From: Spirosoma foliorum
Lineage (GTDB): Bacteria; Bacteroidota; Bacteroidia; Cytophagales; Spirosomataceae
Direction of reading: 5' to 3'
Length of the DNA stretch: 64,000 bases
NCBI RefSeq assembly: GCF_014117325.1
Contig: NZ_CP059732.1
Coordinates: 558,001-622,000, forward strand
The notes under the pieces were generated by a model that was not told the DNA's origin, did no database searches, and worked only from the letters and a program-made list of their open reading frames with translations. Shown piece by piece: positions 53,995 to 63,641 of this stretch (its first letter is position 1; every line of letters begins with the position of its first letter). A program made the translations under genes and the position numbers.

Positions 53995-54480
53995 CTACTT
54001 TGACTCATCGGCTGGCTTAGTTTGGCAGCCATCACCTGCACACTGGCCGTAAAATACCAGTGAATGCGACTGTACATTAAATTGAAGTAAGTTGCCTACG
54101 TTCGTTTCGATCAGATGTAAGCGAGGGTCGCAGAATTCCTGTACCCGATGGCAAACTACACAAACCAGGTGAGCGTGTTGCCGCCTGCCCAGCGATTTCT
54201 CATAGCGGCTTTTAACGTTATCTTCATCGCCAAACTGGTGGCGTATAACCAACCCGCACTCAACCAATACATCCAGTGTATTATAAACCGTTGCCCGACT
54301 AACCGGATACGATTTCTGGTGCATGGCCTGGTATAATTCTTCGGCATCGAAATGATCGTTGCGGGAATAGACTTCGTCTAATATGGCAAAACGTTCCGAA
54401 GACCGACGTAAGCCTTTTGCCAAAAGTGATTCTTCCAGTTTGGCCCGAGCCGTGGCGAGCAATGAATTTGTGTCTGGCAT
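53995..54480 (-). CDS. Fur-family metal-dependent regulator
   Basis: A 161-residue protein. The winged-helix domain (about 15-85) includes VSRATVYNTLDVLVECGL; the C-terminal dimer and metal domain has H102-A-H104-LVCVVC (C107 and C110) and a second pair C147/C152, so a structural zinc site of four Cys is complete. The family controls iron (Fur), peroxide (PerR) or zinc (Zur) genes; sequence alone does not decide which. A 10-bp stem hairpin at 54501-54527 lies 20 bases before the start, possibly a regulatory site. It faces two CxxC protein genes transcribed in the same direction upstream. Confidence 0.9.
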   Translation of the reverse strand: MPDTNSLLATARAKLEESLLAKGLRRSSERFAILDEVYSRNDHFDAEELYQAMHQKSYPVSRATVYNTLDVLVECGLVIRHQFGDEDNVKSRYEKSLGRRQHAHLVCVVCHRVQEFCDPRLHLIETNVGNLLQFNVQSHSLVFYGQCAGDGCQTKPADESK

Positions 54481-54500
54481 ATGTGGTGTCTGTTATCAGA

Positions 54501-54527
54501 AAGGAACTGGTCAATGGCCAGTTCCTT
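54501..54527 (-). promoter_or_regulatory. Inverted repeat upstream of the Fur-family gene
   Basis: AAGGAACTGG (54501-54510) and CCAGTTCCTT (54518-54527) form a perfect inverted repeat with a 7-base spacer. It could be an operator (autoregulation), or a hairpin closing the transcript of the genes at 54732-55435. No classical Fur box was seen. Confidence 0.4.
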
Positions 54528-54731
54528 TACTATCCTACTAACCTATGTATGAAATTGAGAGTCCTTAAAGAGTTTTAGTATCTAGGCAACTTTAGATTCT
54601 ATTGATCCTCTGGATGCTATTTCTGCCATTCAGTGTGATAGAATCTTATAAGCAGCTATGGGTAATATCTAGCCATCGAATTGTAAATACGCTTCTTGAT
54701 TAACCCATTGATCACTCATCCATTTTGCTGA

Positions 54732-55070
54732 CTATTTTTTTTCGGTGGGTACGCGTAATAGTTGATCTACTTCCATCAGTATACTAGCCTCATCCATCAT
54801 TTGAATCAGCTCATCCAATTCAGTATCCGAGAAGAGCATGAAGTAATTTGGCATCGGGGTTTTTAGGAGCCACGATTTGTCGTGTGTGGTGAAAAAAGGG
54901 CGCATAGCTGTTCGCTCGGCCATTACTTCCCGATAACAGGCAAACTCTGACTCCGATAGAATAAATAGCGAATTTTTGTAGGCTACATTATATGATTGAC
55001 AGCCCGTGCAATAACCAATGTAGCCGTTTTCCTGCTGGATCAAATTCCGTAGCTGATGCTGATGTTCCAT
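54732..55070 (-). CDS. CxxC protein of unknown function, paralogue 1 (112 aa)
   Basis: A small soluble protein from an ATG. It has a CxxC pair in YCTGCQSYNVAYKNSLFILSE, followed by an alternating hydrophobic and acidic middle and a helical end (SDTELDELIQMMDEASILM). It shares its layout with the next gene upstream (CQHCQRIGLTFNNLLL...), so they arose by duplication. The Cys pair could bind a metal or be redox-active. No function is known. It lies upstream of, and in the same direction as, the Fur-family gene, hinting at a link to iron or metal stress (inference). Confidence 0.6.
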   Translation of the reverse strand: MEHQHQLRNLIQQENGYIGYCTGCQSYNVAYKNSLFILSESEFACYREVMAERTAMRPFFTTHDKSWLLKTPMPNYFMLFSDTELDELIQMMDEASILMEVDQLLRVPTEKK

Positions 55071-55093
55071 GCCTGATTGTGTCGAGGGGCTAT

Positions 55094-55435
55094 TTAATTC
55101 GATTGAATTTTTAGTAGTTGATGAAGATTCATGCGTCGTAACGCCTGTATTAGACCAGTCCGAAAACGACCAAAGTCTATTTTAGACAGGCTAAATTGAA
55201 TGTCGGGATGACCCGTATTGACAATCAGATAAGGCTGTCCATTGGTCATAAGCGTGCAGCATTGCTCAAAATCTACCGTCTCAATTGTCTTGCATAACGC
55301 AATAAACTCCTCCTGTTTAAATCCCAGCAACAAATTGTTGAAGGTCAATCCAATTCGCTGACAGTGCTGGCACTGCGCTATACAGAAATCAGCCTGATCG
55401 ATTAAGAGAATGGGTTTGCAGGTAGGTGTAGCCAT
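55094..55435 (-). CDS. CxxC protein of unknown function, paralogue 2 (113 aa)
   Basis: A small soluble protein from an ATG. The CxxC pair lies in IAQCQHCQRIGLTFNNLLLGF; the later part is helical and basic (FGRFRTGLIQALRRMNLHQLLKIQ). It aligns over its whole length with the following gene by layout, beginning with the CxxC and the aliphatic strand. It is first in a two-gene unit with a 23-base gap. Function unknown; a metal- or thiol-related role is only suggested by the Cys pair. Confidence 0.6.
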   Translation of the reverse strand: MATPTCKPILLIDQADFCIAQCQHCQRIGLTFNNLLLGFKQEEFIALCKTIETVDFEQCCTLMTNGQPYLIVNTGHPDIQFSLSKIDFGRFRTGLIQALRRMNLHQLLKIQSN

Positions 55436-55800
55436 GAGCAGGATTTTAGCGTAGCATGATCTGATTAAAGTAGTGCCTGTGGCCGGTTGTTACTGAATCG
55501 TGTGTTGCAACGCAATACATACTACCGACACACAGGGCTTAAGATGGGTCAAGGGTTTAGGATAGCGCTTAGGCTGATAAGTAGTTGTGGAATTATTTAT
55601 TTAGACTAATTTTAAACAAACATAATTTAGTAATCCTATCGACGCAAGGATTTGGAGGAGAAGTTTACCAGAATTTTTACGAACAAAAGCTAAGTAATTG
55701 ATAATCTGTCAGTTTTGTCGAGATCGGTAGCTGCCAGAGAAAATGTGTACTAGCCTGATGGAAGATCGTTTAGACGAGCACGATTCTTAGCTTATCTAAC
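55436..55800. other. Intergenic stretch upstream of the CxxC genes and behind tamB
   Basis: No gene is supported in these 365 bases. A short imperfect palindrome (TGTGTTGCAACGCAATACA, 55501-55519) could be a regulator site 66 bases before the CxxC gene start. The part near 55590-55640 is AT-rich. No terminator hairpin is visible directly behind tamB. Confidence 0.45.
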
Positions 55801-58800
55801 CTACAACGAATTTCGGGTAGCATTTAGCAGCGTGCTGGGGCCGGGTGTTGGGGGAGTAGGTTCGTCGGCAGGTGTTGTAGGTTGCACGCCAGGAGTAGGG
55901 CGCTTCGTACCGAAGATGTGATTGAAGGAACGGGTATATAGCAAGCTGACACCCCCGCCAGTTGTGATCGTGCTGGTTAGGTTGTACTGGCTCAAAATAC
56001 TTTGCTGGTTGCGGTTATATACTTTGGCCCGTAGGTGACCATCAGGGGTAATAAAATATTCCAGTGTCCATTCGCCGAGTAAACTGGCTGCATTATACTG
56101 GCTCTGGCCATACGTAAAACCACCATCGCGGCTAATGCGTAGCCGATCGTTCAGCAGCCGATACGAAAACCGGAGTTGCAGGTTATTGAGCAGGTTTTCG
56201 TTCTGCGTACCACTCGTAAAACCACCAAACGAGACACCCACGTCCAGATTCTCGTTAAGATTGGAGGCAAGGCGGCTAATCTGGTTAGAAAGAAGCTCGC
56301 TAACGCTATTGGCTACCCCAGTGTTTACCTGGCCCTGATCGAACAAACTAGTGCCTTCCGATAATAACTGATTGAACAGCAAGACGCTACTTACCTGCCG
56401 GGTTAGCTCCTGATCATTACTCTGAAGCCGGGATTCAAAAGCGGTGACGGCCTGACGGAAATCGGAAGAAGAAGGATATTCTTTAATATCCAGATCGTAG
56501 CTAATAGCGGGACTGCCCAGTTCGCCAGTGAGTTTAATGACCAGATCGACCGGGTACCGACGGGTCTGATCAGCGGTTGCTTTTTGCGTGGCCAGCAGGG
56601 GTGCCAACGAGGTATATTGGGTGTAAGCGGCCGTTACATCCAAAAGAGCACCATAAGGATCACCAGTCCAGGTAATACGGCTGTTGGGGCGTATCTGGAA
56701 GCGTTTATTAATGATATTCTGAAACGTAAAGGTGTAATCTCCTTTCTGGATTTCGTAGTTGCCAGTCATGGTGAAATCCCCCTTGGTGTCGACTTTCATC
56801 GCTATCCTACCTTGACCATACGCTTTGATAATGTCGCCTGTTTGACGATCAAGCTGAATTTCGCAGTACGCATCGGGCGTGATGTCGAAGTTGAAATCCA
56901 TCTGAATACGCGACAGATCGATTTCACTTTCTGACGAATTACCCGTGTGAGCGGCTGTTTCGCTAGTGGGTTTGCCCGTGCTCAGATTGACAAACCGAAT
57001 CTGATCGTCGGCAGCTACCGTTGTGGCTCCGTCGAGCGGAATATAGATTCGGGTGCCTTTGTTACTCGTTACATTGGCCCGGATTGTCAGGTTATCGGTT
57101 GGGCCAGACAGCTCGGCTTTACCCGTTACAACGGCCTGTCCATAGAACGCGTCGTTGTCTTTAGCGACCGTGTTCATGATTTTGAAATTCTTGAAATCGG
57201 CATCGAACCCTAACGTGAAATACCGGAATCCATCATGGTAAACCCCTCCGCGCAACAAGGCCGTATTTCCCTGGGGGTCACGCAAAGTCAGTTGCCGGGT
57301 AACGATTTCGTTTTCGCCGAAATAAATCTTGTCGTCGAAGGTGAAGTCGGCTTTCAGGTAATCAAATCGACCACGGCCACCCTGTATGGCTACCTCACCT
57401 TTCAGGATTGGCGTGGCTGGAGTTCCTTTAATATCGATGATGCCTTTGGCAATACCGCCAAGATTTGAGAAAAGCCCTGTCGTAAAGGGTTCCAAAAGGC
57501 TCAAATCGGCATTATTAACGCTCGCCTTGACGGCTAATGGGTTAGTTTTTAGTTGGGGAGTATAGGTTCCTAGGAGCGTAACGACATCGGCCCCGTTTCG
57601 ATTGACGCTGGCATTAACGTTCAGACGCTGGGTTTGCTGATCCCACTCGCCTTGTCCGCGGACGTCGCCAATTAAGGAGTTCTGGTACGATAACGCTCTG
57701 ACCGACATACCGCTTTCAATAATCGGCGTGTTGTAAATATTTCGAACGGCCAAAGAACCATTGAGCGTACCACCGAGGGTTGTTTTCAGGACAGAGTTCA
57801 ACGATGACAGCAGAAAGTTCTGGGCTTCTACATCGAGATGTTCAAGCGAGTCAGGCGAAATTTTGCCCGATGCTTGAATCAACTGATTTTCGTTGAGCAA
57901 GGCCAAATTTCGAATCGTGTACTCATTGCCCACTTTCCGAATCAGGCTTTCAGGGTTTAGGACCCAATCGCCATCCAGAACGCGCACTTTTGACTGTCGG
58001 AATGTTAGATCGATAGCGTCTCCTTTAAATCGGAGTTCGCCGTTTAAGTCAGCCCGATTTATAGACCGTCCGCTGCTGTCTGCCTGCTCAATGTCGCTAG
58101 TAAAGTCAATATGATCAACATCCCAGGACGCTTCAATCTGAAGATTACGCGTAGGTAGGAGTGAGGTAAAAAATTGTCGTTTGGACGAAATTATGGCCGA
58201 GGCCAGCACGTCTTCACCATACGTAAATTTAGACGTCGTTAAGTCGAGGTCGCTCGGTCCAAAGCTAATAGCGCCAATTCGTAATGAATCGGTTTTAACG
58301 GTTCCAGTTAAAAATGAGGTATTGTCTTCCGTAAACCGACCTTCGATTCGGGTGGCGGGCGCTATGAAATCCGACGAACCCAGAAAAGCCAGCAAAGGCA
58401 TACTGTTTTTGGTGATGATCTGGTAATCAACGCCATATCTTGTTGGTTGGTCGATTAATTTCCGCCCTAATGTGCGGGTTGCCAGCTTTCGTTTCTGTTC
58501 GTAATAAGCCTTCATACCAGCCGCATCACCTTTGAAATGGAGCAGGTATTCATGCACGAGCCGAGTCAGGTCGTCAATCGTTCGTTGGGGCTGAAAATTG
58601 CCTTGTAGTCGGCTTGTCAGGAAATCGGAGTCAAGGTCGAAATAGCGTTGAGTGCCGACCGAATCGGGCGAACCACTTGCCTTGTTTTCAATAGAGGATA
58701 GAAGTGTAAGTTTATCGACGTTAAGATTTCGCTTATTCAAACCGAGGGTGGCATTATTAAATACCGCTTTCCCAACAATATCATCCAGTTTATTACCTTC

Positions 58801-60480
58801 TAACTGGACGTCTAAGGCTGTTTTCACCGACAGCGAATCTGCTACATAACCCAGCGCCCGAAGATCGGCATGTTGAACGTTCCCACGAAGATCGTAGTGA
58901 TTCTTGATGCTGCTTAACTTAAATTCTCCATCGAGGTCAAACGCCAGGTTTGGGTCATTGATGCGTAGTTGACCCTGAAAAAGCGCTTTTAGTAAGTTAC
59001 CGCGTGCAGCTACATTCTGGTAAGCATATCCCTGCCAGACAAAGCGCCCAAACTTGCCATCGAAGTCGATTGTTGCCTGTTTTAGATCAGTGCCTTTACC
59101 CGTAATTCGGCCTTCGCCATCGATCTTCCCAAACTCATCGGGATCGTTAACCAGTTGACCCAGGTCAAGATTAATTGCCTTTAAATTTGCGGTATAGGTT
59201 GTTTGGGTAGCTTTAGTCGCCAGCTTAAGCGCCAGATCGCCCGTCACGCTGCCAATACTTGTCTGGAATGTCCCTTTGGTTTTAAAATCATCGAATGCCC
59301 CTACAAAAGTGGCATCGAAAGTGGCAGTGCCGAGTTTTTGGATGGTCTTGTTGAAGGATGAATCGGGGTAATACTGCCGAATATCGGCCATGTTGACCGT
59401 GGATGGCGTAAAGGCAAAATTGACCGTCGTTTTATCCATGTCGGGCAAACCTTTCCAGGCGATGTCACCAGCCAGTCGGCTTCGTCCGTTAAGACCAAAG
59501 CGTAGATCGGTATTACGAAGCCGGAAGTCGTTAACTGTACCCGTAAAGTTGGTCGTCAGTGTCCAGGTTTCGTGCAGATCGCGCAGATAATCAGAGAAAT
59601 AGCCTAAATCGGATGACTGAACTTTGCTGTCACGAAACCGGGCTTGCATAAGAACCCGGCTGTTGAAATCGCTGAACGCCGATGGTTTATCGTAATGAAA
59701 AACCAACTCATTTCGGATAATGGAATTGCCAATATGAGCGTACAGTTGCCCTAATTCCATTTTAGTGTTGCAATACAAAAAGTGCGTATCTAACTGCCGA
59801 ATTTTTATGCGAGAGTCCCGGTCAACGCCCGATAAACCTTTGGCATTGAAGGCAATCGTATCGCCTAAGACTAAAAAGTCACTGACTTCGGCGTTCAGGT
59901 GTTGAAGGCTGAAGTGATTATAGTCGAAGCTGTTTTTATTGTGCATAAACGGCTCGCGCGGATCTTCGAGCGTGTAGGCACCATCAACCAAATGAATATG
60001 GCCAACCGTAAACGGAACATTCTGATTCGGGATGCTCGGCTTGGTAGGATCGGAGGTGAGTTGTTCAATCCGGGCAATGAAATCATCGAGATTCGTATCG
60101 CCGTTCTTCAGATTTTTAATCATCTGAACATCAGGTCGATACAGCACTATCTCGTCTATGTGTATGTTATACGCCGACGAGTCGAGAAGATGTTGGAGAT
60201 GATAATCTGCATCGAGCCGACCCACGCGAATCATTGGCCGCCCCTGATAGTCTTTAATCGTTAGTTTCTCGAGGGTTATCGAGTCGAACCATTTGATCGA
60301 AACCCCCTCAATATCAACAGGAAAGAGAAGTTTTGACGAAAGCCATTCTGCGCCTTTTTGAGCTAAGCGCGTTTGGACCGCCGGAATTTGCAGGCTCAAC
60401 AAAATTCCCAACGACAATACTAATACCGTCAGAACGAGGTAGAGTAGGGTTTTAAGGAATATGGAGAAAAACTGACGCAT
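55801..60480 (-). CDS. tamB: Translocation and assembly module protein TamB
   Basis: A very large protein of 1559 residues with one N-terminal membrane anchor (about 8-30; LLYLVLTVLVLSLGILLSL) followed by a long beta-helical, repeat-rich region, as in AsmA/TamB-type bridge proteins. The C-terminal part (about 1200-1500) is the TamB/DUF490 domain, with FRQAVTAFESRLQSNDQELTRQVSSVLLFNQLLS and a final beta-strand region. TamB spans the periplasm and moves lipids or outer-membrane proteins between membranes. It is divergent from tsaD across 132 bases, a placement found in many Bacteroidota. No tamA homologue is next to it. Confidence 0.9.
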   Translation of the reverse strand: MRQFFSIFLKTLLYLVLTVLVLSLGILLSLQIPAVQTRLAQKGAEWLSSKLLFPVDIEGVSIKWFDSITLEKLTIKDYQGRPMIRVGRLDADYHLQHLLDSSAYNIHIDEIVLYRPDVQMIKNLKNGDTNLDDFIARIEQLTSDPTKPSIPNQNVPFTVGHIHLVDGAYTLEDPREPFMHNKNSFDYNHFSLQHLNAEVSDFLVLGDTIAFNAKGLSGVDRDSRIKIRQLDTHFLYCNTKMELGQLYAHIGNSIIRNELVFHYDKPSAFSDFNSRVLMQARFRDSKVQSSDLGYFSDYLRDLHETWTLTTNFTGTVNDFRLRNTDLRFGLNGRSRLAGDIAWKGLPDMDKTTVNFAFTPSTVNMADIRQYYPDSSFNKTIQKLGTATFDATFVGAFDDFKTKGTFQTSIGSVTGDLALKLATKATQTTYTANLKAINLDLGQLVNDPDEFGKIDGEGRITGKGTDLKQATIDFDGKFGRFVWQGYAYQNVAARGNLLKALFQGQLRINDPNLAFDLDGEFKLSSIKNHYDLRGNVQHADLRALGYVADSLSVKTALDVQLEGNKLDDIVGKAVFNNATLGLNKRNLNVDKLTLLSSIENKASGSPDSVGTQRYFDLDSDFLTSRLQGNFQPQRTIDDLTRLVHEYLLHFKGDAAGMKAYYEQKRKLATRTLGRKLIDQPTRYGVDYQIITKNSMPLLAFLGSSDFIAPATRIEGRFTEDNTSFLTGTVKTDSLRIGAISFGPSDLDLTTSKFTYGEDVLASAIISSKRQFFTSLLPTRNLQIEASWDVDHIDFTSDIEQADSSGRSINRADLNGELRFKGDAIDLTFRQSKVRVLDGDWVLNPESLIRKVGNEYTIRNLALLNENQLIQASGKISPDSLEHLDVEAQNFLLSSLNSVLKTTLGGTLNGSLAVRNIYNTPIIESGMSVRALSYQNSLIGDVRGQGEWDQQTQRLNVNASVNRNGADVVTLLGTYTPQLKTNPLAVKASVNNADLSLLEPFTTGLFSNLGGIAKGIIDIKGTPATPILKGEVAIQGGRGRFDYLKADFTFDDKIYFGENEIVTRQLTLRDPQGNTALLRGGVYHDGFRYFTLGFDADFKNFKIMNTVAKDNDAFYGQAVVTGKAELSGPTDNLTIRANVTSNKGTRIYIPLDGATTVAADDQIRFVNLSTGKPTSETAAHTGNSSESEIDLSRIQMDFNFDITPDAYCEIQLDRQTGDIIKAYGQGRIAMKVDTKGDFTMTGNYEIQKGDYTFTFQNIINKRFQIRPNSRITWTGDPYGALLDVTAAYTQYTSLAPLLATQKATADQTRRYPVDLVIKLTGELGSPAISYDLDIKEYPSSSDFRQAVTAFESRLQSNDQELTRQVSSVLLFNQLLSEGTSLFDQGQVNTGVANSVSELLSNQISRLASNLNENLDVGVSFGGFTSGTQNENLLNNLQLRFSYRLLNDRLRISRDGGFTYGQSQYNAASLLGEWTLEYFITPDGHLRAKVYNRNQQSILSQYNLTSTITTGGGVSLLYTRSFNHIFGTKRPTPGVQPTTPADEPTPPTPGPSTLLNATRNSL

Positions 60481-60612
60481 CCAGTGCGGAAAGACCTAAG
60501 ATACAATGAATAACGAAATGGAATGTAGTTTAGACTACTAACTGAGGGAACGGTTTAGTCACAACTTCCATTGTTTATTCTGGGAGAAATCATTATCCAT
60601 TAGTTTTGTAAA

Positions 60613-61611
60613 GTGAATATTTTAGCCATTGAATCTTCCTGCGACGAAACCTCGGCGGCTGTTTTGGCCGATGGGCATATTCTGTCGAACGTAATTGCCA
60701 CCCAGTTAATTCACGAACAATATGGGGGCGTTGTGCCCGAATTAGCCTCAAGGGCGCATCAGCAGCATATTTTGCCTGTGGTCGAGCGAGCATTAACTGA
60801 CGCAAATTTACCGAAAAATGCGTTATCAGCCGTTGCTTTTACCCGCGGACCTGGCTTATTAGGGTCGTTATTGGTGGGGGCTTCGTTTGCCAAAGCGCTG
60901 GCTTTAGGGCTAAACATCCCGCTCATTGAAGTGAATCACATGCAGGCGCATGTACTGGCTCATTTTATTGAGAATCCTAAGCCTGCATTCCCGTTTTTGT
61001 GTCTGACCGTCAGCGGAGGGCATACCCAGATTGTTCGGGTGGATGGTCCACTCGACATGACCGTTATTGGCCAGACCATGGACGATGCCGTGGGTGAAGC
61101 GTTTGATAAATCGGCCAAGTTACTGGGCTTGCCGTATCCGGGTGGTCCGCTGATCGATAAGTATGCGAAAGAAGGGAACCCGCTAGCTTTTCGGTTTCCG
61201 ATGGGCGAGATGCCGAATCTGGATTTCTCATTTAGTGGTATTAAAACGGCGATCATGTATTTTCTGCGGGATAACACAAAAAACAATCCTGCTTTTATTG
61301 CCGAAAATCTGGCAGATATTTGTGCCAGCATTCAGCATACGCTTATTCAAATGCTGCTGACCAAGCTCAAACGAGCCGTTCGCGAAACAGGAATTCGGGA
61401 AATTGCTATTGCGGGCGGTGTGTCGGCTAATAGTGGTTTGCGTACGGCGCTGACGCAACTTGGTGAAGCACAGGGTTGGAATGTGTACATTCCCCGATTT
61501 GAATATTGTACCGACAACGCGGCTATGATTGCCATGGCAGCCCAGTTTAAATATGAACAGGCAGAGTTTACGGCCCAAACCGTTAGCCCACTGCCGAGAA
61601 TGAGTATGTAA
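60613..61611 (+). CDS. tsaD: tRNA N6-adenosine threonylcarbamoyltransferase TsaD
   Basis: A 332-residue cytoplasmic enzyme of the TsaB-TsaD-TsaE system that makes t6A at position 37 of ANN-decoding tRNAs. From the GTG at 60613 it begins MNILAIESSCDETSAAV. The metal ligands H109 and H113 (NHMQAH), the GGHTQIV loop and the C-terminal GGVSANSGLR segment are all present, as is DNAAMIA. Length is normal. A TAGTTTTG -7 match (60601-60608) lies almost on top of the start, so the message may have little or no leader; no -33 element at a proper distance was seen. Confidence 0.97.
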   Translation: MNILAIESSCDETSAAVLADGHILSNVIATQLIHEQYGGVVPELASRAHQQHILPVVERALTDANLPKNALSAVAFTRGPGLLGSLLVGASFAKALALGLNIPLIEVNHMQAHVLAHFIENPKPAFPFLCLTVSGGHTQIVRVDGPLDMTVIGQTMDDAVGEAFDKSAKLLGLPYPGGPLIDKYAKEGNPLAFRFPMGEMPNLDFSFSGIKTAIMYFLRDNTKNNPAFIAENLADICASIQHTLIQMLLTKLKRAVRETGIREIAIAGGVSANSGLRTALTQLGEAQGWNVYIPRFEYCTDNAAMIAMAAQFKYEQAEFTAQTVSPLPRMSM

Positions 61612-61618
61612 TAGGTGC

Positions 61619-61738
61619 AACTGGCGCGGGTATACACCCGTGTCTTTAATTTCGTCAGTATTCACTGACTTATGAATAGACAATAGGCCAGCGAATGCTG
61701 ACAATATAAATAGGCACGAGTACAGACTCGCGCCAGCT
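61619..61738. repeat. Long imperfect palindrome between tsaD and MOSC genes
   Basis: Outer arms of about 27 bases (61619-61645 and 61712-61738) are inverted repeats around ACTGGCGCG-GT. Inner arms CGTCAG-ATTC-CTG-C near 61650-61700 also pair. Nearly the entire 130-base gap between the two genes folds as one hairpin, with arms typical of a REP or MITE element and without a T tract. Confidence 0.65.
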
Positions 61739-61741
61739 ATT

Positions 61742-62614
61742 ATGACTATTTCTGAACTATACATCTACCCAATCAAATCGCTGAGCGGTATCTCCGTGTC
61801 GGAGGTTATTGTTGAAGAGAAAGGCTTTCGAAACGACCGTCGGTTCATGCTGGTTACGCCAGAAGGCGAGTTCATGACGCAGCGAACCTACCATCAGATG
61901 GCCCTGCTCGATGTGGCAATTCAGCAGTCCGACGTTTCGGATGAGGTGCTACGGGTTTGGCACCGACACAACCCTGATAACGTGCTTGAACTGCCGCTTA
62001 CGGGAGGAAACTCAACCGAAACGATGCTGGTGAACATCTGGGATAGCAAAGACGTACTCGCCCAAACAGTTAGTGATGAAGCCGATCAATGGTTCTCGGC
62101 GGTTCTGGGAAATGCCTGCCGTTTAGTCTTTATGCCCGAAACCACGCAGCGGGCTGTTGATCCAAAATACGCCCTCGATAACGACATGGTTAGTTTTGCC
62201 GATGGGTATCCCTATCTGCTGATTAGCCAGGCGTCCCTCGATTGTCTTAACGATCGATTGCCCGAGCCAATGTCGATGCTTCGCTTTCGACCGAATGTGG
62301 TTGTGGAGGGAACTACACCTTATGAAGAAGACAGTTGGGCCGAATTCCGGATGGGCGATCTGGAGTTCTACGGCGTTAAGCCCTGTGCCCGTTGTGTGCT
62401 AACCACGATTGACCCAGAAACGGGAGAGAAGGGCAAAGAACCCCTGCGTACGCTAACGACCTATCGAAAATGGAATGCCAAAATCCTGTTCGGACAGAAT
62501 GTACTAGCTAAATTAACGGGAAATCCTGTTTTAGGAACGTTACGTATTGGCCAGCTAACGGAGGTGTTACGTTATCAGGAGGCCTGGCTGGCTCCACCCG
62601 CGTTGAATGCATAA
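61742..62614 (+). CDS. MOSC-domain protein (molybdenum cofactor sulfurase C-terminal type)
   Basis: A 290-residue protein. The N-terminal beta-barrel (about 1-125; ISELYIYPIKSLSGISV) is the usual companion of MOSC. The MOSC domain follows, with the conserved Cys in GVKPCARCVLTTIDPETGEKG as the likely sulfur or molybdenum ligand. Family members bind molybdopterin or act as sulfur carriers and amidoxime reductases (YcbX-like); the specific activity here is inferred. It starts three bases after the palindrome and is followed by a membrane protein. Confidence 0.85.
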   Translation: MTISELYIYPIKSLSGISVSEVIVEEKGFRNDRRFMLVTPEGEFMTQRTYHQMALLDVAIQQSDVSDEVLRVWHRHNPDNVLELPLTGGNSTETMLVNIWDSKDVLAQTVSDEADQWFSAVLGNACRLVFMPETTQRAVDPKYALDNDMVSFADGYPYLLISQASLDCLNDRLPEPMSMLRFRPNVVVEGTTPYEEDSWAEFRMGDLEFYGVKPCARCVLTTIDPETGEKGKEPLRTLTTYRKWNAKILFGQNVLAKLTGNPVLGTLRIGQLTEVLRYQEAWLAPPALNA

Positions 62615-62631
62615 CCATTCATGGTTATCTG

Positions 62632-63513
62632 TTGCTGAACGATAAAAATTACTCCTTTACGTTAAGTCCTTTGCTTGTCTATATTCGAAATCTTTACTAT
62701 CTGAGTTTCCCGGTCATTATTGGGGCTGTACTATCGAATAAGATGGCGGCCCGATTGTCCGATGTTGACCCTATTCACTGGGCCACGCCCATTGTATTAG
62801 CCTTGGTGGTGTTTATTATTTATACCGTCGACCGTCTTCTCGATGTCCGGAAGGATGCTCTAAATTCGACCGGACAATCCTTAACCCCCCGTCATCAGTT
62901 TCATCGCAAATATGCTCCTATCCTGTGGCGGCTGGTCATTGGCAGCGCAGTGTTGGCGCTTGTTTTAACGTTTTTTTTGCCGAGTAGTGTCGTGAAATTT
63001 GGCATTGTACTAGGGGCTGTTTGCATTGCCTACGTCGGTGCCGTTTTTCGACTTCCTGCCTATCATCCGGCTTTGCTTTTAAAGGAGCCGCTTGTGGCAG
63101 CCTTGTATTCGGCTGGTATTTGGGGTAGTGTGTGGGTGCAACGACCAACCGTAAGTACTGCTGAAATCGTTGAGTGCCTGATGTTTACAGGCATTGCTTT
63201 TCAAAATCTTCTCCTGTTTGCGGTAATGGAGCAAGCTGAATCCCCGAATCGACCGATGTTTTCGTTAGCCAGTGAATGGGGGGCTAGCCGTTGTGATCTG
63301 ATTTTACGTTGGCTTACGTTCGTGATTATTGGTACGGGCCTCGCCCTATGTTTCCTGGTCGAGGATCGATTTGCTCAACGTTCAGCATTAATGCTCGCGC
63401 TGATGAGTCTGACATTGTATGGCATTCAGCGTTATCCGGCTTATTTTCTCAAAAATGAACGCTACCGATGGCTGGGTGATGGCGTGTTCTGGATGCCAGC
63501 GTTGGTGCTATAA
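62632..63513 (+). CDS. UbiA-like integral membrane protein
   Basis: A 293-residue protein with about eight transmembrane helices from a TTG start, 17 bases after the MOSC stop. IYTVDRLLDVRKD resembles the first Asp-rich prenyl-diphosphate motif of UbiA-superfamily prenyltransferases, and the fold fits, but the second Asp-rich motif is not obvious, so activity is uncertain. It may prenylate a quinone-like aromatic. The start is unusual; no ATG lies in frame upstream. Confidence 0.5.
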   Translation: MLNDKNYSFTLSPLLVYIRNLYYLSFPVIIGAVLSNKMAARLSDVDPIHWATPIVLALVVFIIYTVDRLLDVRKDALNSTGQSLTPRHQFHRKYAPILWRLVIGSAVLALVLTFFLPSSVVKFGIVLGAVCIAYVGAVFRLPAYHPALLLKEPLVAALYSAGIWGSVWVQRPTVSTAEIVECLMFTGIAFQNLLLFAVMEQAESPNRPMFSLASEWGASRCDLILRWLTFVIIGTGLALCFLVEDRFAQRSALMLALMSLTLYGIQRYPAYFLKNERYRWLGDGVFWMPALVL

Positions 63514-63641
63514 AAAAGGAAGAAGGAGGAGCGGCAAGAAAGGAAGTAATTCATTCATCTATCATTCATCTTCTTCTTGGGAAACGCGTTTTCCAACCTT
63601 CACCGTTCGATAAGGGTCTCCGGAGAAAAATCAATTTAGTT

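Noticed and set aside
61228..61764. Minus-strand frame of 178 codons opposite tsaD
   Set aside because: It is antisense to conserved TsaD motifs and shows no recognisable features.
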